A stretch of DNA of 64,000 nucleotides from positions 56,337 through 120,336 of IMG/VR virus record IMGVR_UViG_3300035670_000049, one strand, 5' to 3'. The notes under the pieces are model-generated. The model did not search any database, was not told the origin of the DNA, and worked only from the letters and a program-made list of their open reading frames with translations. This stretch comes from a virus. Numbering within the stretch: the first letter of the stretch is position 1; every line of letters begins with the position of its first letter. A program made the position numbers and the translations under genes. Positions 6,314 to 13,980 of this stretch are shown here, in pieces.

Positions 6314-6433
6314 GCTCCCAGCGGTCGATGATCCGACGCGAGGGGTCAGGGACAGGGCAGACGGAGAATTCGCTAGAAAACTCCACCGGCCTTGACAGGG
6401 CTCCAAAAGAGTGGTAAAACACTCTCGTACCTT

Positions 6434-6466
6434 AACAACCGAATATAGTCTGCGAGATTAGTTAGC
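6434..6466 (+). repeat. left arm of 33-bp inverted repeat
   Basis: AACAACCGAATATA, six variable bases, then GAGATTAGTTAGC. The reverse complement of both blocks, with the same 6-base gap, is found at 7104-7136, just after the gene at 6495-7097. The arm lies in the 5' leader, about 28 bases before the start codon. Confidence 0.85.
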
Positions 6467-6494
6467 CTAACCCAAAGGAAAGGAAAACACTCTG

Positions 6495-7097
6495 ATGGCT
6501 AAGGCTACAAATGGTCAGGCTGAGAATACTCGGTCTGCCACAATCACTGTTGGCGTTGAGAATGGTGCAGGAAATGCCGTTCTTGCCGCATGGCAGGGAA
6601 TTTACCACCTATTCGGTGGGCGCGGAAACTTTGAGATTACACCCGATGGTGTGATTGTCAATGATTTCAGCGTTGATGGGAAGTATGATCCTGAGCAGAT
6701 TGCTAAGGATATCTCTCATCGCAATAGGCGACTTGATCTTGTTCCCACTTATCTGTGGGTACAGGGCATGGAGCCTGAGCCCTTTGCAGATGCCAAGGAA
6801 ATGACCCAGTTTATGGTTCAGTATTTCCGGGGCTCTGTTGAGGAAGGTTCTTCTCGCTCTCCTAAGTACGTTAGGGATGCGGTTGCAACCTTTAAGGCAA
6901 GCCACAATCTTGCCAAAAAGCGTGGGCCTCGCAAGAAGATTTTCCGTGTGGATAATCTTAGCGAGATTGACGAGAATACTCTCGTTGGAGTTAATGCATC
7001 CGAACTCTCCAAACTCCGCGATGCAATTGAGAAGGCTCTTGCGACTGCTGCCACGAATACTAGTGGGGAGTCGCAGGAAGCCCCCGCTACAGTTTAA
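6495..7097 (+). CDS. first rightward early protein, flanked by inverted repeats
   Basis: A 200-residue protein, acidic overall, with a basic patch KKRGPRKKIFR near residue 140 and an Ala/Thr-rich tail; no family recognised. Its position behind the strongest rightward promoter and a good AAAGGAAAGG site suggest abundant early expression. Codon choice looks somewhat GC-richer than the neighbours. The coding region is enclosed by 33-bp inverted repeats in the 5' and 3' untranslated parts, so the mRNA ends could pair or a protein could bind both sides. A DNA-binding or host-takeover role would be a guess. Confidence 0.75.
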   Translation: MAKATNGQAENTRSATITVGVENGAGNAVLAAWQGIYHLFGGRGNFEITPDGVIVNDFSVDGKYDPEQIAKDISHRNRRLDLVPTYLWVQGMEPEPFADAKEMTQFMVQYFRGSVEEGSSRSPKYVRDAVATFKASHNLAKKRGPRKKIFRVDNLSEIDENTLVGVNASELSKLRDAIEKALATAATNTSGESQEAPATV

Positions 7098-7103
7098 GTA
7101 TCT

Positions 7104-7136
7104 GCTAACTAATCTCAACGATTATATTCGGTTGTT
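7104..7136 (-). repeat. right arm of 33-bp inverted repeat
   Basis: Reverse complement of the two conserved blocks at 6434-6466 (13 and 14 bases identical, 6-base centre different). It starts seven bases after the stop codon of the enclosed gene. Confidence 0.85.
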
Positions 7137-7169
7137 TCCAATTTCATCATACACTTTTAAGGGAATACA

Positions 7170-7445
7170 ATGGCTGCACAGAGAATTCGTCATGCAAAAT
7201 CTGTTCGTGAGGCAGAACAGATGCGTGACGAATTTATTACGCTTGGATACAAGGTAGAATCCTCTGGAGAGAATACTACCATCGTAAAGAAAACTTCTTG
7301 GGGCTCTGTTTCAGGGCATTTGCTAGTAGCCCTTTTTACCGTTTGGTGGACACTAGGGCTTGGAAATCTTGCTTATGCGCTAATTGCGCATAAGTCAGAC
7401 GAGGTTCTAATCAAAACTGATGAGGAAGCGCTAACAACTTCTTAA
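7170..7445 (+). CDS. small membrane protein with WWT/GLGN motif
   Basis: A 91-residue protein. The N-terminal 45 residues are soluble and charged. A hydrophobic segment from residue 48 to 74 (LLVALFTVWWTLGLGNLAYA) forms one or two membrane passes, and a short acidic tail follows. The conserved-looking WWTxGxGNxxYA run suggests a real family whose function I do not know. A strong terminator follows the gene. Confidence 0.65.
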   Translation: MAAQRIRHAKSVREAEQMRDEFITLGYKVESSGENTTIVKKTSWGSVSGHLLVALFTVWWTLGLGNLAYALIAHKSDEVLIKTDEEALTTS

Positions 7446-7464
7446 GTGTTGCGCCTTTTATCCT

Positions 7465-7511
7465 AAAGGGGCTAGTTAATCCAAGGGCAAGGATTGGCTA
7501 GCCCTTTTTAT
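7465..7511 (+). terminator. Rho-independent terminator
   Basis: GGGCTAG (7469-7475) pairs with CTAGCCC (7497-7503), with further pairing AATCC/GGATT inside, and is followed by TTTTTA. It separates the first two early genes from the following zinc-protein cluster. Confidence 0.85.
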
Positions 7512-7532
7512 TTCTTTTTAAGGACAATAATT

Positions 7533-7715
7533 GTGGAAGATGTAATAGAATTTACTATTCTTTCGAGAAAGGCACATAAAGCGAAGAAGGAACATATTTG
7601 TCACGCTTGTAAACAGCCTATTATGCCCGGAGAGAAGTACCTTAAAGAAGTAGCTATTATTGATGGAGACTTTAAAGAAATTAAATCTCATAGGAGCGAA
7701 CCTTATTTTGAGTAA
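7533..7715 (+). CDS. zinc-knuckle mini-protein
   Basis: A 60-residue protein with HICHACKQPIMPGEKY near the middle, a CxxC knuckle typical of small phage zinc proteins. The expected second CxxC/HxxC half seems to be missing at the C-terminus, so it may be shortened. GTG 7533 has AAGGA eight bases upstream; the longer frame from 7494 begins inside the terminator and is rejected. Confidence 0.55.
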   Translation: MEDVIEFTILSRKAHKAKKEHICHACKQPIMPGEKYLKEVAIIDGDFKEIKSHRSEPYFE

Positions 7716-7737
7716 GCAGTTTATCACATACCGTGTA

Positions 7738-7929
7738 ATGAAGCATTCTGATATTTTAAAATGCCCCAAAGTAATCCTTCTTCCAAGTCATTATCGAGAA
7801 GATGGCTCTTGCCTTTGTGACGTACCGACTTGTGAATGGGATTTTCCTTGTGAAAACTTAAAATATAAGGAGGAGATTTATTGCAAGCACCATCTAAAGG
7901 AGATGGGAGAATTTGACGATGAACTATAG
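7738..7929 (+). CDS. Cys/His-rich mini-protein
   Basis: A 63-residue protein with CLCDVPTCEWDFPCEN and YCKHHL, a plausible zinc site of four to six ligands. The start is uncertain: ATG 7738 has no clear ribosome-binding site, while an in-frame TTG at 7708 has AGGAG upstream and would overlap the previous gene. Function unknown. Confidence 0.5.
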   Translation: MKHSDILKCPKVILLPSHYREDGSCLCDVPTCEWDFPCENLKYKEEIYCKHHLKEMGEFDDEL

Positions 7930-8182
7930 AATTAAAAAGGTTGATATTGGTAAAAATACTGAAGTAATCGGAGTTGACATGGGAACAACTCCGATTTTGT
8001 GGGCTTGGAATCGTAAATACGTAGTTATTAAACTACGCGGGCATTCCGCATGGACTGCTCGCTGGGAGACAGGCTACTTTGGAGCCTATTTCCAAGTATT
8101 AGAAATTATTGATCAAGACGAAACATATTGGAATTGCAAGGAAGTTATTGAAATTCCAGTTAGATTGGATAATAAGTCATGA
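7919..8182 (+). CDS. hypothetical protein
   Basis: An 87-residue beta-rich protein of unknown function. ATG 7919 overlaps the preceding gene by 11 bases and has GGGAG nine bases upstream; the stop overlaps the next start by ATGA. Confidence 0.55.
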   Translation: MNYRIKKVDIGKNTEVIGVDMGTTPILWAWNRKYVVIKLRGHSAWTARWETGYFGAYFQVLEIIDQDETYWNCKEVIEIPVRLDNKS

Positions 8183-8448
8183 GTACAGGCGCTGACTGTA
8201 GTTTTTCAGAAACTAGTCCCGGTGTTTGGTATTATAAAATTCAACGCTGGCCTTATGGTGAATGGCCTGAATATGATAAGCATGGGCCTTTTAATTCCTT
8301 TAGCGCGGCTAGACAACATTTAGACGATAATTACGCTAATCCCGGTGGATGGTCTGTGTATCCTCATATTCCAGATCATATTCATGAATGGATTAAAGAT
8401 TGGGACGGTAAAAAATTCTTTTGTGACTCTTGCGGGGAAGAGAAATGA
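8179..8448 (+). CDS. Trp/Tyr-rich protein with C-terminal CxxC
   Basis: An 89-residue protein, aromatic-rich, ending in HEWIKDWDGKKFFCDSCGEE, a C-terminal zinc-knuckle-like tail. Starts with ATGA overlap at 8179 and ends with ATGA overlap at 8445. Function unknown. Confidence 0.55.
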   Translation: MSTGADCSFSETSPGVWYYKIQRWPYGEWPEYDKHGPFNSFSAARQHLDDNYANPGGWSVYPHIPDHIHEWIKDWDGKKFFCDSCGEEK

Positions 8449-8729
8449 GTATTTCAGAAGCCCGTAGACAGGCAAAACTACTAGAAGATTTAGCAGACGA
8501 GTATAGAGGAAATGGCTCAATAAGGGCTTTATCCCATGCGGTTAATGCTATTGTGGAGGCTCTTGCAGAGAATAAGCCTTATGATGGCACATTGAATAAT
8601 ATTCGTGTTCCTGTACCTATCTTGCGGCAATTAACTGTTGAGTTAGTGCAACAAGAGTTAGATGATGTGGGATTAGAGGATTTAATTGTCTCTATTCGCG
8701 CCCGTATCAGACACAAGCCCCAAGAATAA
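8445..8729 (+). CDS. helical hypothetical protein
   Basis: A 94-residue, all-helical protein rich in Ala, Leu and charged residues, with no zinc ligands. ATG 8445 is coupled by ATGA to the previous gene and preceded by GGGGAAGAG. No family recognised. Confidence 0.55.
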   Translation: MSISEARRQAKLLEDLADEYRGNGSIRALSHAVNAIVEALAENKPYDGTLNNIRVPVPILRQLTVELVQQELDDVGLEDLIVSIRARIRHKPQE

Positions 8730-8737
8730 CTATGGGC

Positions 8738-8766
8738 TGGACAACAACAATTTTTTGTGCTATACT
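8738..8766 (+). promoter_or_regulatory. internal early promoter
   Basis: TGGACA (8738-8743), 17-bp spacer, TATACT (8761-8766) with extended -10 TGC. It reads into the gene at 8806 with a short leader containing AAGGAGG. Confidence 0.7.
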
Positions 8767-8805
8767 TGAAGCCGTCCGGTAGGGAAATCCAAGGAGGAAT
8801 TTTAC

Positions 8806-9069
8806 ATGCTAGATGCCCGCGCAGTTATGGCTTGTGGGCATATATCAAACTTTAGGTATACAGACAAAGATGGGAGTAAAATTCCCGTTTGTAGCGAATG
8901 TCTAAGGACTAAGCCAGAATTGGCAAAGACAGTCGTGAAATTAGCGGGCAGGGTTGCTCGTTGCAGAGTTTGCAAAAATCCTGCTCCCTCTTCTCCCGAC
9001 CTCTTTGATTTTCAGTTTAATACTCGGGGATCAATTGATTCCTATTATGACGGCTGCCAAGGATGGTAA
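8806..9069 (+). CDS. double zinc-knuckle protein
   Basis: An 87-residue protein with Cys/His positions ACGH, VCSEC and RCRVC within residues 10-65, enough for one four-ligand zinc site. Strong AAGGAGG ribosome-binding site and its own promoter. Function unknown. Confidence 0.6.
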   Translation: MLDARAVMACGHISNFRYTDKDGSKIPVCSECLRTKPELAKTVVKLAGRVARCRVCKNPAPSSPDLFDFQFNTRGSIDSYYDGCQGW

Positions 9070-9236
9070 ATAAATATACCCGATGTAGATGTACCAAATG
9101 TGCGTGTAATATGACTATTCTTTCATGGTCAACGACAAATAAGGAGGGTCTATGTTCTTTCTGCTCTAAGGATTTACACTACAAAGGTCCACACTTTACA
9201 GGAAAGAAAGATGGCATTAGCGACCGCACCCAATAA
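9063..9236 (+). CDS. 57-residue zinc-ribbon mini-protein
   Basis: A short frame between two larger genes with a dense cysteine pattern, RCRCTKCAC at residues 7-15 and CSFC at 31-34, characteristic of a compact zinc ribbon. It overlaps the preceding gene by seven bases and the next by 26, which supports coupled translation; its own ribosome-binding site is poor. Confidence 0.55.
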   Translation: MVNKYTRCRCTKCACNMTILSWSTTNKEGLCSFCSKDLHYKGPHFTGKKDGISDRTQ

Positions 9237-10116
9237 GGGTTATTTGCGCTCTACCTTCTTTGCACGGCAAGAGCGTGAAATCGAAATCCTCGATAAACTC
9301 TATGGGTTTATGCCCATTGGAGTCGAACAAGTTTTCAGTGCAGAAAAGTTAGGACAAGCGTTTGGACTTTCTCTGCCAGTAATGTCTAGGTTTGCCTCTG
9401 ATCTTGAAGAGGCGGGCATCCTTTTCCGTCGAATGGAGTATAATGCTCTAATTGATGGTGAAAGGCGTTCAGGAAGAACATTTTTCTGGACGCTAATGGT
9501 TAACAAGGCTGATGCTCATAAAAGACTGATTGCTCTGCAAGAGAAGCAGCAAAAGGATTATAACCATCCTCCTGCTCCGCGAGGCACTTCTCTAAAAAGA
9601 AGGGTGCTGGCAGCAGTAACAACCTATGAAAAATTCGATACTATTGATGAGTTGTTTGTCAAGGTACGACGCGGCTCTGAAAATATTGATCGACATAATC
9701 TAACGCACGTTATGGAATCTCTTGCGCGAGAGGGTAAAATTTCCTTTGAGCGCAAGAGTACAAAAGAGCGAATTCCTTACAATATTCGTTCCACTAAGTA
9801 CAACAAGAAAGACGTGTTCTCTAAGGAACCCGTTACAGTTGAAGAAGTTGTAGCAGACGCTCTTCCAGAATTGCCTGAAGAGTCATATATGCCCCCAACA
9901 ATTAGCGAAGGTTTTCCTCTAATCTTGAAACTCCTTCAGCGCCAAGAATGGCTTGAGAAGGCGGCTAAACTTGCAGAGGAAGCCTCAGAAGAAGATATTG
10001 CTATCATGCTCCAAGAGCGTGCTAGCAAGCCTATGACGGCATTCGAAGCAGAAGCCGTAGCACTTTACAAGGCTTATATGGCTTGTAGAGAGTCTAGACC
10101 TCTAATCTTGGATTAA
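9211..10116 (+). CDS. winged-helix DNA-binding protein
   Basis: A 301-residue protein. The N-terminal 110 residues look like a winged helix (VFSAEKLGQAFGLSLPVMSRFASDLEEAGIL with a following wing). A second similar unit lies around residues 130-190 (LKRRVLAAVTTYEKF to LTHVMESLAREGKISF), and an acidic helical C-terminus follows. It may be a regulator or replication accessory protein. ATG 9211 is preceded by AGGAAAGAAAG. Confidence 0.65.
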   Translation: MALATAPNKGYLRSTFFARQEREIEILDKLYGFMPIGVEQVFSAEKLGQAFGLSLPVMSRFASDLEEAGILFRRMEYNALIDGERRSGRTFFWTLMVNKADAHKRLIALQEKQQKDYNHPPAPRGTSLKRRVLAAVTTYEKFDTIDELFVKVRRGSENIDRHNLTHVMESLAREGKISFERKSTKERIPYNIRSTKYNKKDVFSKEPVTVEEVVADALPELPEESYMPPTISEGFPLILKLLQRQEWLEKAAKLAEEASEEDIAIMLQERASKPMTAFEAEAVALYKAYMACRESRPLILD

Positions 10117-10256
10117 AAGAATATCTCCGGTTCGGCTAGTGATATCTATTGACAGGCAGATAGATTCTGAGAGTAATCTCTAACCCGCCGACGTAAGTAT
10201 TGGCTAGGTGTGTTGGTGCCAGCAAGCCGGAATCAACCTAATGTTTGGAGAAAGGA
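10117..10256 (+). promoter_or_regulatory. non-coding leader with weak promoter
   Basis: 140 bases without a gene. TTGACA at 10149-10154 has only a poor -10 (TAATCT, 19 bp downstream). A 5-bp hairpin AGATT/AATCT overlaps it. The rest has no clear structure. Confidence 0.35.
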
Positions 10257-11045
10257 ATGAATGAGAATTTGACCCAAGATCAAGCAGAGAGCATTATCTC
10301 AAAAATCAAGAAATTGATGGCTCTATCTAAGTCATCAAATGAGAATGAGTCTGCTGCTGCTGCTGCTAAGGCGCAGGAATTGCTCCTTAAGTACAATGTG
10401 GAAATGTCTCAAATCAGTAATACTGAAGTAGAGACAAAGCTTCTAAACGAGTTTTTTGAACTCTTTGATAAGAATGAGATTCGTTGGAAGTTGCATCTTG
10501 CACATTCTTGCGCCAAGGCAAATCTCTGTTTTGGTGTATCCTCTGGAAAGGGAATTTACTTCCTAGGTAGGAAGCATAATATCGAAATTGCTCAGTATAT
10601 GTATGAAACTACTGCTAATGACCTAGAAAGAATTGCAGAAGAGAAATGGCAGCAGATTCTACATCTACGTGATCTACAGGCACAATTTCCCCAAGTACAT
10701 TTGTTCTCGGACCCAAGTTTGGAAGTTGTACACGGTAAAACGTGGAAAGCCTCTTTCTATGTAGGGGCTGTTAAAACGATCCGAGAAAGGCTTGAAGAAA
10801 ATCTTAATGAACTAACCATTAATAATGATAATATGATGGCTCTGGTAACGACTGAGAAGCAACAACTAAAAGTTTTTGTGGATCAGCAGTTTCCGCGTCT
10901 TACAAACGGACAGGCGATGCGATACAATTATCGCAATGCGTTTGAATCAGGCCGTAGGGCTGGACAGGACATTCAATTCCGGCGCGGTGTGGGTGCAGGG
11001 GGCTCATATAGCGGCGGAAATCTTTTAGGAGAGGGGAAAAAATAG
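10257..11045 (+). CDS. DUF2786 domain protein
   Basis: A 262-residue protein. The N-terminal 55 residues match DUF2786: ISKIKKLMALSKSS, NENESAAAAAKAQELL and KYNVEMSQI. A longer domain follows that usually accompanies DUF2786 in phages, and the tail is Gly-rich. The molecular function of the family is not established. ATG 10257 has GGAG six bases upstream. Confidence 0.8.
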   Translation: MNENLTQDQAESIISKIKKLMALSKSSNENESAAAAAKAQELLLKYNVEMSQISNTEVETKLLNEFFELFDKNEIRWKLHLAHSCAKANLCFGVSSGKGIYFLGRKHNIEIAQYMYETTANDLERIAEEKWQQILHLRDLQAQFPQVHLFSDPSLEVVHGKTWKASFYVGAVKTIRERLEENLNELTINNDNMMALVTTEKQQLKVFVDQQFPRLTNGQAMRYNYRNAFESGRRAGQDIQFRRGVGAGGSYSGGNLLGEGKK

Positions 11046-11052
11046 TTACCTA

Positions 11053-11081
11053 TTGACTTTTTAATAAAAGTATGGTAAGAT
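11053..11081 (+). promoter_or_regulatory. internal early promoter
   Basis: TTGACT (11053-11058), 17-bp spacer, TAAGAT (11076-11081) with extended -10 TGG. It drives the genes from 11102 onward, including the RuvB-like ATPase. Confidence 0.75.
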
Positions 11082-11101
11082 GACAGTATCAGGAGCATCT
11101 A

Positions 11102-11374
11102 ATGCGCACATATTATGACGTAATCAACGGACCAGACCTGTTCGAATACATTAAATCCTTCAACCCTGACCTTGCTTCAAGGATTGATCCGTTTGGCAAG
11201 AGTGTTGTGGCGTTTAGTCTCGTCAATACCACAGATGACAGTATCAGAACACTCATGATGATTAAACTCGTTAATCAGGAGAAGCCTTACGAGACTATTA
11301 TTACATTTCCGATGGACCTATATCAGAAAATCACTAGGAAAGTATGGGCTGATAATGGTACGACACCAAACTAA
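11102..11374 (+). CDS. hypothetical protein
   Basis: A 90-residue alpha/beta protein of unknown function, first gene behind the promoter at 11053-11081, with AGGAG at an appropriate distance. Confidence 0.6.
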   Translation: MRTYYDVINGPDLFEYIKSFNPDLASRIDPFGKSVVAFSLVNTTDDSIRTLMMIKLVNQEKPYETIITFPMDLYQKITRKVWADNGTTPN

Positions 11375-11537
11375 TCATCGGGGCGTCCCTCCCAATTGTC
11401 CCGCTTGTGCGATTGAGAAAGAATTTGATCGTGCAATAAAAATGGAGAGAAAGGTTCTAAGGGTTGCAAAGCCTAGAAACACTCAAAGAGGGAACCCCGG
11501 TAAAGGTGTCAGCGCCGTCAAATTTTCAGGGGTTTAA
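11355..11537 (+). CDS. basic mini-protein with CPAC knuckle
   Basis: A 60-residue basic protein with HRGVPPNCPACAIEKEF, half a zinc site, followed by an Arg/Lys-rich tail. ATG 11355 overlaps the previous gene by 20 bases, and its 3' part overlaps the next gene by 74 bases in another frame. Confidence 0.45.
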   Translation: MVRHQTNHRGVPPNCPACAIEKEFDRAIKMERKVLRVAKPRNTQRGNPGKGVSAVKFSGV

Positions 11538-11673
11538 ATTAGGCTTTTTTCTCAAACGGTGTAAAAAAGATGGAGGCTATATTGTCTATTTGACGGGCGA
11601 TGACCTACCATATCGGGAGGTTTGCATTGTATTGGAAAATGGAGATACCATTATCCCCATTATAAAAGGATAA
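11464..11673 (+). CDS. SH3-like hypothetical protein
   Basis: A 69-residue protein, beta-rich after residue 10 (GTPVKVSAPSNF, GFFLKRC, GGYIVYLTG, VCIVLENG), consistent with a small barrel. TTG 11464 is the likely start with AGAAAGG nine bases upstream. It ends five bases before the RuvB-like gene. Confidence 0.5.
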   Translation: MQSLETLKEGTPVKVSAPSNFQGFKLGFFLKRCKKDGGYIVYLTGDDLPYREVCIVLENGDTIIPIIKG

Positions 11674-11678
11674 TTCCC

Positions 11679-12518
11679 TTGTCTGCAAATCTGGAGATTT
11701 TTAGTCCCAAAAATTTTGATGAGTACATCGGACAGGATAGGGCAAAGAAAATTGCCAAGGTGATGCTTTCTGCTTCCTCGATGGAGAGAAGGCCCCTACC
11801 AAACATCCTGATTGATGGATCATATGGACTAGGTAAAACCTCTCTTGCGAAAGTTATCTTTAATGAGTTAAAGATTAAGCCCCGCATTATCGATGCATCA
11901 GCGCTTAACAAGATTATCCCACCTATCCTGACTCGTCAGGCTGCGATTATTGACGAGATTCATAACCTTGACCCACAAGTAGCGGACACACTAAATATCC
12001 TGATTGACGAAGGCAAACTTAGTATTATTGGATGCACTACCAATCCGGGTATGCTTCCTGCGCCCTTTAGATCACGATTTAGAAACGTCCATCTTGATCC
12101 TTACACTCAGGACCAGATCAGTAAAATTCTCAGGCTTGCACTTGACCGAAAACTTGTACCGGCACCCGATAGACTAGTCTCAGAGATTTCAAAACGCTCC
12201 AGATTAAATCCCCGCGTTGGATTAAATTATCTGGCGTTTATCTTTGATATAATGACAGTCAGGCATGAAAGCACATTGAGTGAAAGAACAATTAAGGAGG
12301 CGTTTCAAACATTAGGAGTGGATAATAAGGGATTCATTGATCGAGATTATAAGTACATGGAAGCCCTACAGGAAGAACGCCCCGTAGGATTGCAGTATCT
12401 ATCGGCCATGATTGGCGTAGATGCTAAAACTATTGAAACAGAAATTGAACCCTATCTTCTTCAAACTGGGCACATTGATCGAATGCCTAGAGGTAGAATT
12501 AAATTGAAGGAAATTTGA
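11679..12518 (+). CDS. RuvB-like AAA+ ATPase
   Basis: A 279-residue AAA+ protein matching RuvB along its length: FDEYIGQ near the N-terminus, Walker A DGSYGLGKTS about residues 47-55, Walker B AAIIDEIH about 88-95, sensor 1 GCTTNPG about 118-124, PFRSRF arginine finger about 129-134. A C-terminal winged helix carries the RuvB-typical RPVGL, EPYLLQTG and PRGR. Bacterial RuvB drives Holliday junction branch migration with RuvA. No RuvA or RuvC gene is seen here, so it would have to borrow host partners or do another job. TTG 11679 follows AAAGGA at eight bases. Confidence 0.85.
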   Translation: MSANLEIFSPKNFDEYIGQDRAKKIAKVMLSASSMERRPLPNILIDGSYGLGKTSLAKVIFNELKIKPRIIDASALNKIIPPILTRQAAIIDEIHNLDPQVADTLNILIDEGKLSIIGCTTNPGMLPAPFRSRFRNVHLDPYTQDQISKILRLALDRKLVPAPDRLVSEISKRSRLNPRVGLNYLAFIFDIMTVRHESTLSERTIKEAFQTLGVDNKGFIDRDYKYMEALQEERPVGLQYLSAMIGVDAKTIETEIEPYLLQTGHIDRMPRGRIKLKEI

Positions 12519-13114
12519 TGACTACTATAATTGAGCGTTCTACATCTAGGGGGGATATGCAAGATAAACTAAGAGCAGCGCTCTTAGCCTATGGATACAA
12601 GGAAATTTATCTTAGTATCGATGATTTAATTGGTAAAACAGGGCTAACTTACTCTCAAATTTATCAAACTCTTTACAGACTACAGAAAATGGGGGAGTTG
12701 GACATTCTGCGGGAGCAGGATGAAAATGGCAGATACAAGGTTTCTGGAGTAAAACTAAACAAATCAGAGCCTTCTGAGGTCATTACTGAGAGAATTCAAG
12801 ATCGAGAAATCACCAAGCAGACTAGCCGGGACTTAAATAAAGTGGCTATCAGTGTTCCACATACACTAGAGTATATCAATCGAAAACTTGCTGTAGAGCG
12901 TGCCAGAGAAGAGGTAGTAAAAGCACATATCGATCCTGATGATGTGATCACGTTTACTCCTGACCCAATGGGAGAAGAGGCAGTTTTCCTGTTCTCCAAA
13001 CTACAGGAAGCCATCGAAATCAACCGGAGCCTTAACTTTGATTTAGAAGCAGAGAAACGAAACGTTGCCTATCTAAAGCAAAGTACGAGGACATTTGATG
13101 ACTCGGGAACCTAA
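12518..13114 (+). CDS. winged-helix protein
   Basis: A 198-residue protein. Residues 20-75 contain a winged-helix pattern (LSIDDLIGKTGLTYSQ, QTLYRLQKMGELDIL), and the C-terminal 80 residues are helical and charged. ATG 12518 shares one base with the RuvB-like stop (TGATG). It could partner the ATPase or regulate this operon; not determined. Confidence 0.65.
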   Translation: MTTIIERSTSRGDMQDKLRAALLAYGYKEIYLSIDDLIGKTGLTYSQIYQTLYRLQKMGELDILREQDENGRYKVSGVKLNKSEPSEVITERIQDREITKQTSRDLNKVAISVPHTLEYINRKLAVERAREEVVKAHIDPDDVITFTPDPMGEEAVFLFSKLQEAIEINRSLNFDLEAEKRNVAYLKQSTRTFDDSGT

Positions 13115-13343
13115 TAAATTCCAGATTCAACTAGTAGATACCACGCATTACCATGAACCCTGTGTTAAATGCGTGGAAGAAATTTTTGCCAAGGATGATC
13201 CAGAACACGTTATTGTATGGCCCGCAGGAAGTCCTGCACCTTGGCACTTCCATACCGTATGCTACGGAGATGTAGTAGCAGGGATGGTTGAATTCTTTAA
13301 AGTCTTTATTATTGAGCAATCTAAAACAAGGATTCTACAATGA
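13098..13343 (+). CDS. His/Cys-rich protein
   Basis: An 81-residue protein with HYHEPCVKC and WHFHTVC, spaced like a zinc-binding pair. ATG 13098 has GAGG seven bases upstream, and the stop overlaps the next start by ATGA. Function unknown. Confidence 0.6.
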   Translation: MTREPNKFQIQLVDTTHYHEPCVKCVEEIFAKDDPEHVIVWPAGSPAPWHFHTVCYGDVVAGMVEFFKVFIIEQSKTRILQ

Positions 13344-13564
13344 TTATTGTACCCGAAGAGGGACGACCACTAAAACCTACAAGCGCTTCTAGGCTTGTGG
13401 GTATTGATGGGAATGCGTTCTCGGTTATGTATAAGACCGAAGACTTGCTTCGTAAAGCAGGAGCATCACCAGAGTATATTGATGCCTATGCTAAAGAGGC
13501 AATGTCTGGAGATTATAATCATCTACTTCAAACCTCTATAGCATATCTTGATCCCAATGACTGA
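13340..13564 (+). CDS. conserved-type phage hypothetical (GNAFSVM)
   Basis: A 74-residue protein whose second half (GNAFSVM, LRKAGASPEYIDAY, MSGDYNHLLQT) follows a pattern I associate with a widespread, uncharacterised phage/bacterial protein. Coupled at both ends by overlaps. Confidence 0.65.
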   Translation: MIIVPEEGRPLKPTSASRLVGIDGNAFSVMYKTEDLLRKAGASPEYIDAYAKEAMSGDYNHLLQTSIAYLDPND

Positions 13565-13751
13565 AGAACAGTGGTTTGTTACTTGCGCCCGATGCAAACG
13601 CACCATTAAGGGTGAACGTTCTCGCCTTATGTGGGGCAGATTAGATGGAGTAACAGCAGGAACATACCGTTTGTGCGGTCCTATGCTCCAAAAGAAGTGT
13701 GATAGATTGTACAACGAGGAACAGCGTGAGAAAACTCGATCTGGACAATGA
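13557..13751 (+). CDS. zinc-knuckle mini-protein
   Basis: A 64-residue protein with CARCKRT near residue 9 and LCGPMLQKKC further on, fitting a four-cysteine zinc ribbon. ATG 13557 overlaps the previous stop by eight bases. Basic tail. Function unknown. Confidence 0.6.
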   Translation: MTEEQWFVTCARCKRTIKGERSRLMWGRLDGVTAGTYRLCGPMLQKKCDRLYNEEQREKTRSGQ

Positions 13752-13980
13752 ATTTCAACGCATAGGTTATGCTAATCTTTTAGCCTTAGTTACTATGCTG
13801 AAAGAAGAACGTCTTCGACAAGGTTTAACCCAAGCCCAAGTAGCAGCACTCTCGGGAATTTCTATCTCTACTATTTCCAAATATGAGAGAGGAATTTTTC
13901 CAACGAGAGTTGTATGGCTGGCTGCATACTTTGCCTTCCTAGACCTTAGACTTACCATCACTTTTAAAGATGCCTCATAA
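13726..13980 (+). CDS. XRE/Cro-type helix-turn-helix regulator
   Basis: An 84-residue protein with a textbook HTH_3 domain: LKEERLRQGLTQAQVAALSG, then ISISTISKYERG. Such proteins bind palindromic operators as dimers, and it is a candidate ligand for the operator-like palindromes at 5880-5894 or 26832-26854. GTG 13726 has GAGGA five bases upstream. It lies mid-operon, not in a lysogeny module. Confidence 0.8.
   Translation: MRKLDLDNEFQRIGYANLLALVTMLKEERLRQGLTQAQVAALSGISISTISKYERGIFPTRVVWLAAYFAFLDLRLTITFKDAS

Noticed and set aside
6215-6406. 63-codon leftward frame over the rightward promoter
   Set aside because: Overlaps the promoter and leader on the other strand; no site and no protein-like composition.
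6434-7136. Invertible DNA switch formed by the 33-bp inverted repeats
   Set aside because: The 6-bp centres differ between arms and no recombinase gene is seen, so site-specific inversion is not favoured.
10117-10256. Second structured RNA before the DUF2786 gene
   Set aside because: Only one short hairpin and a poor promoter; most of the stretch does not pair.
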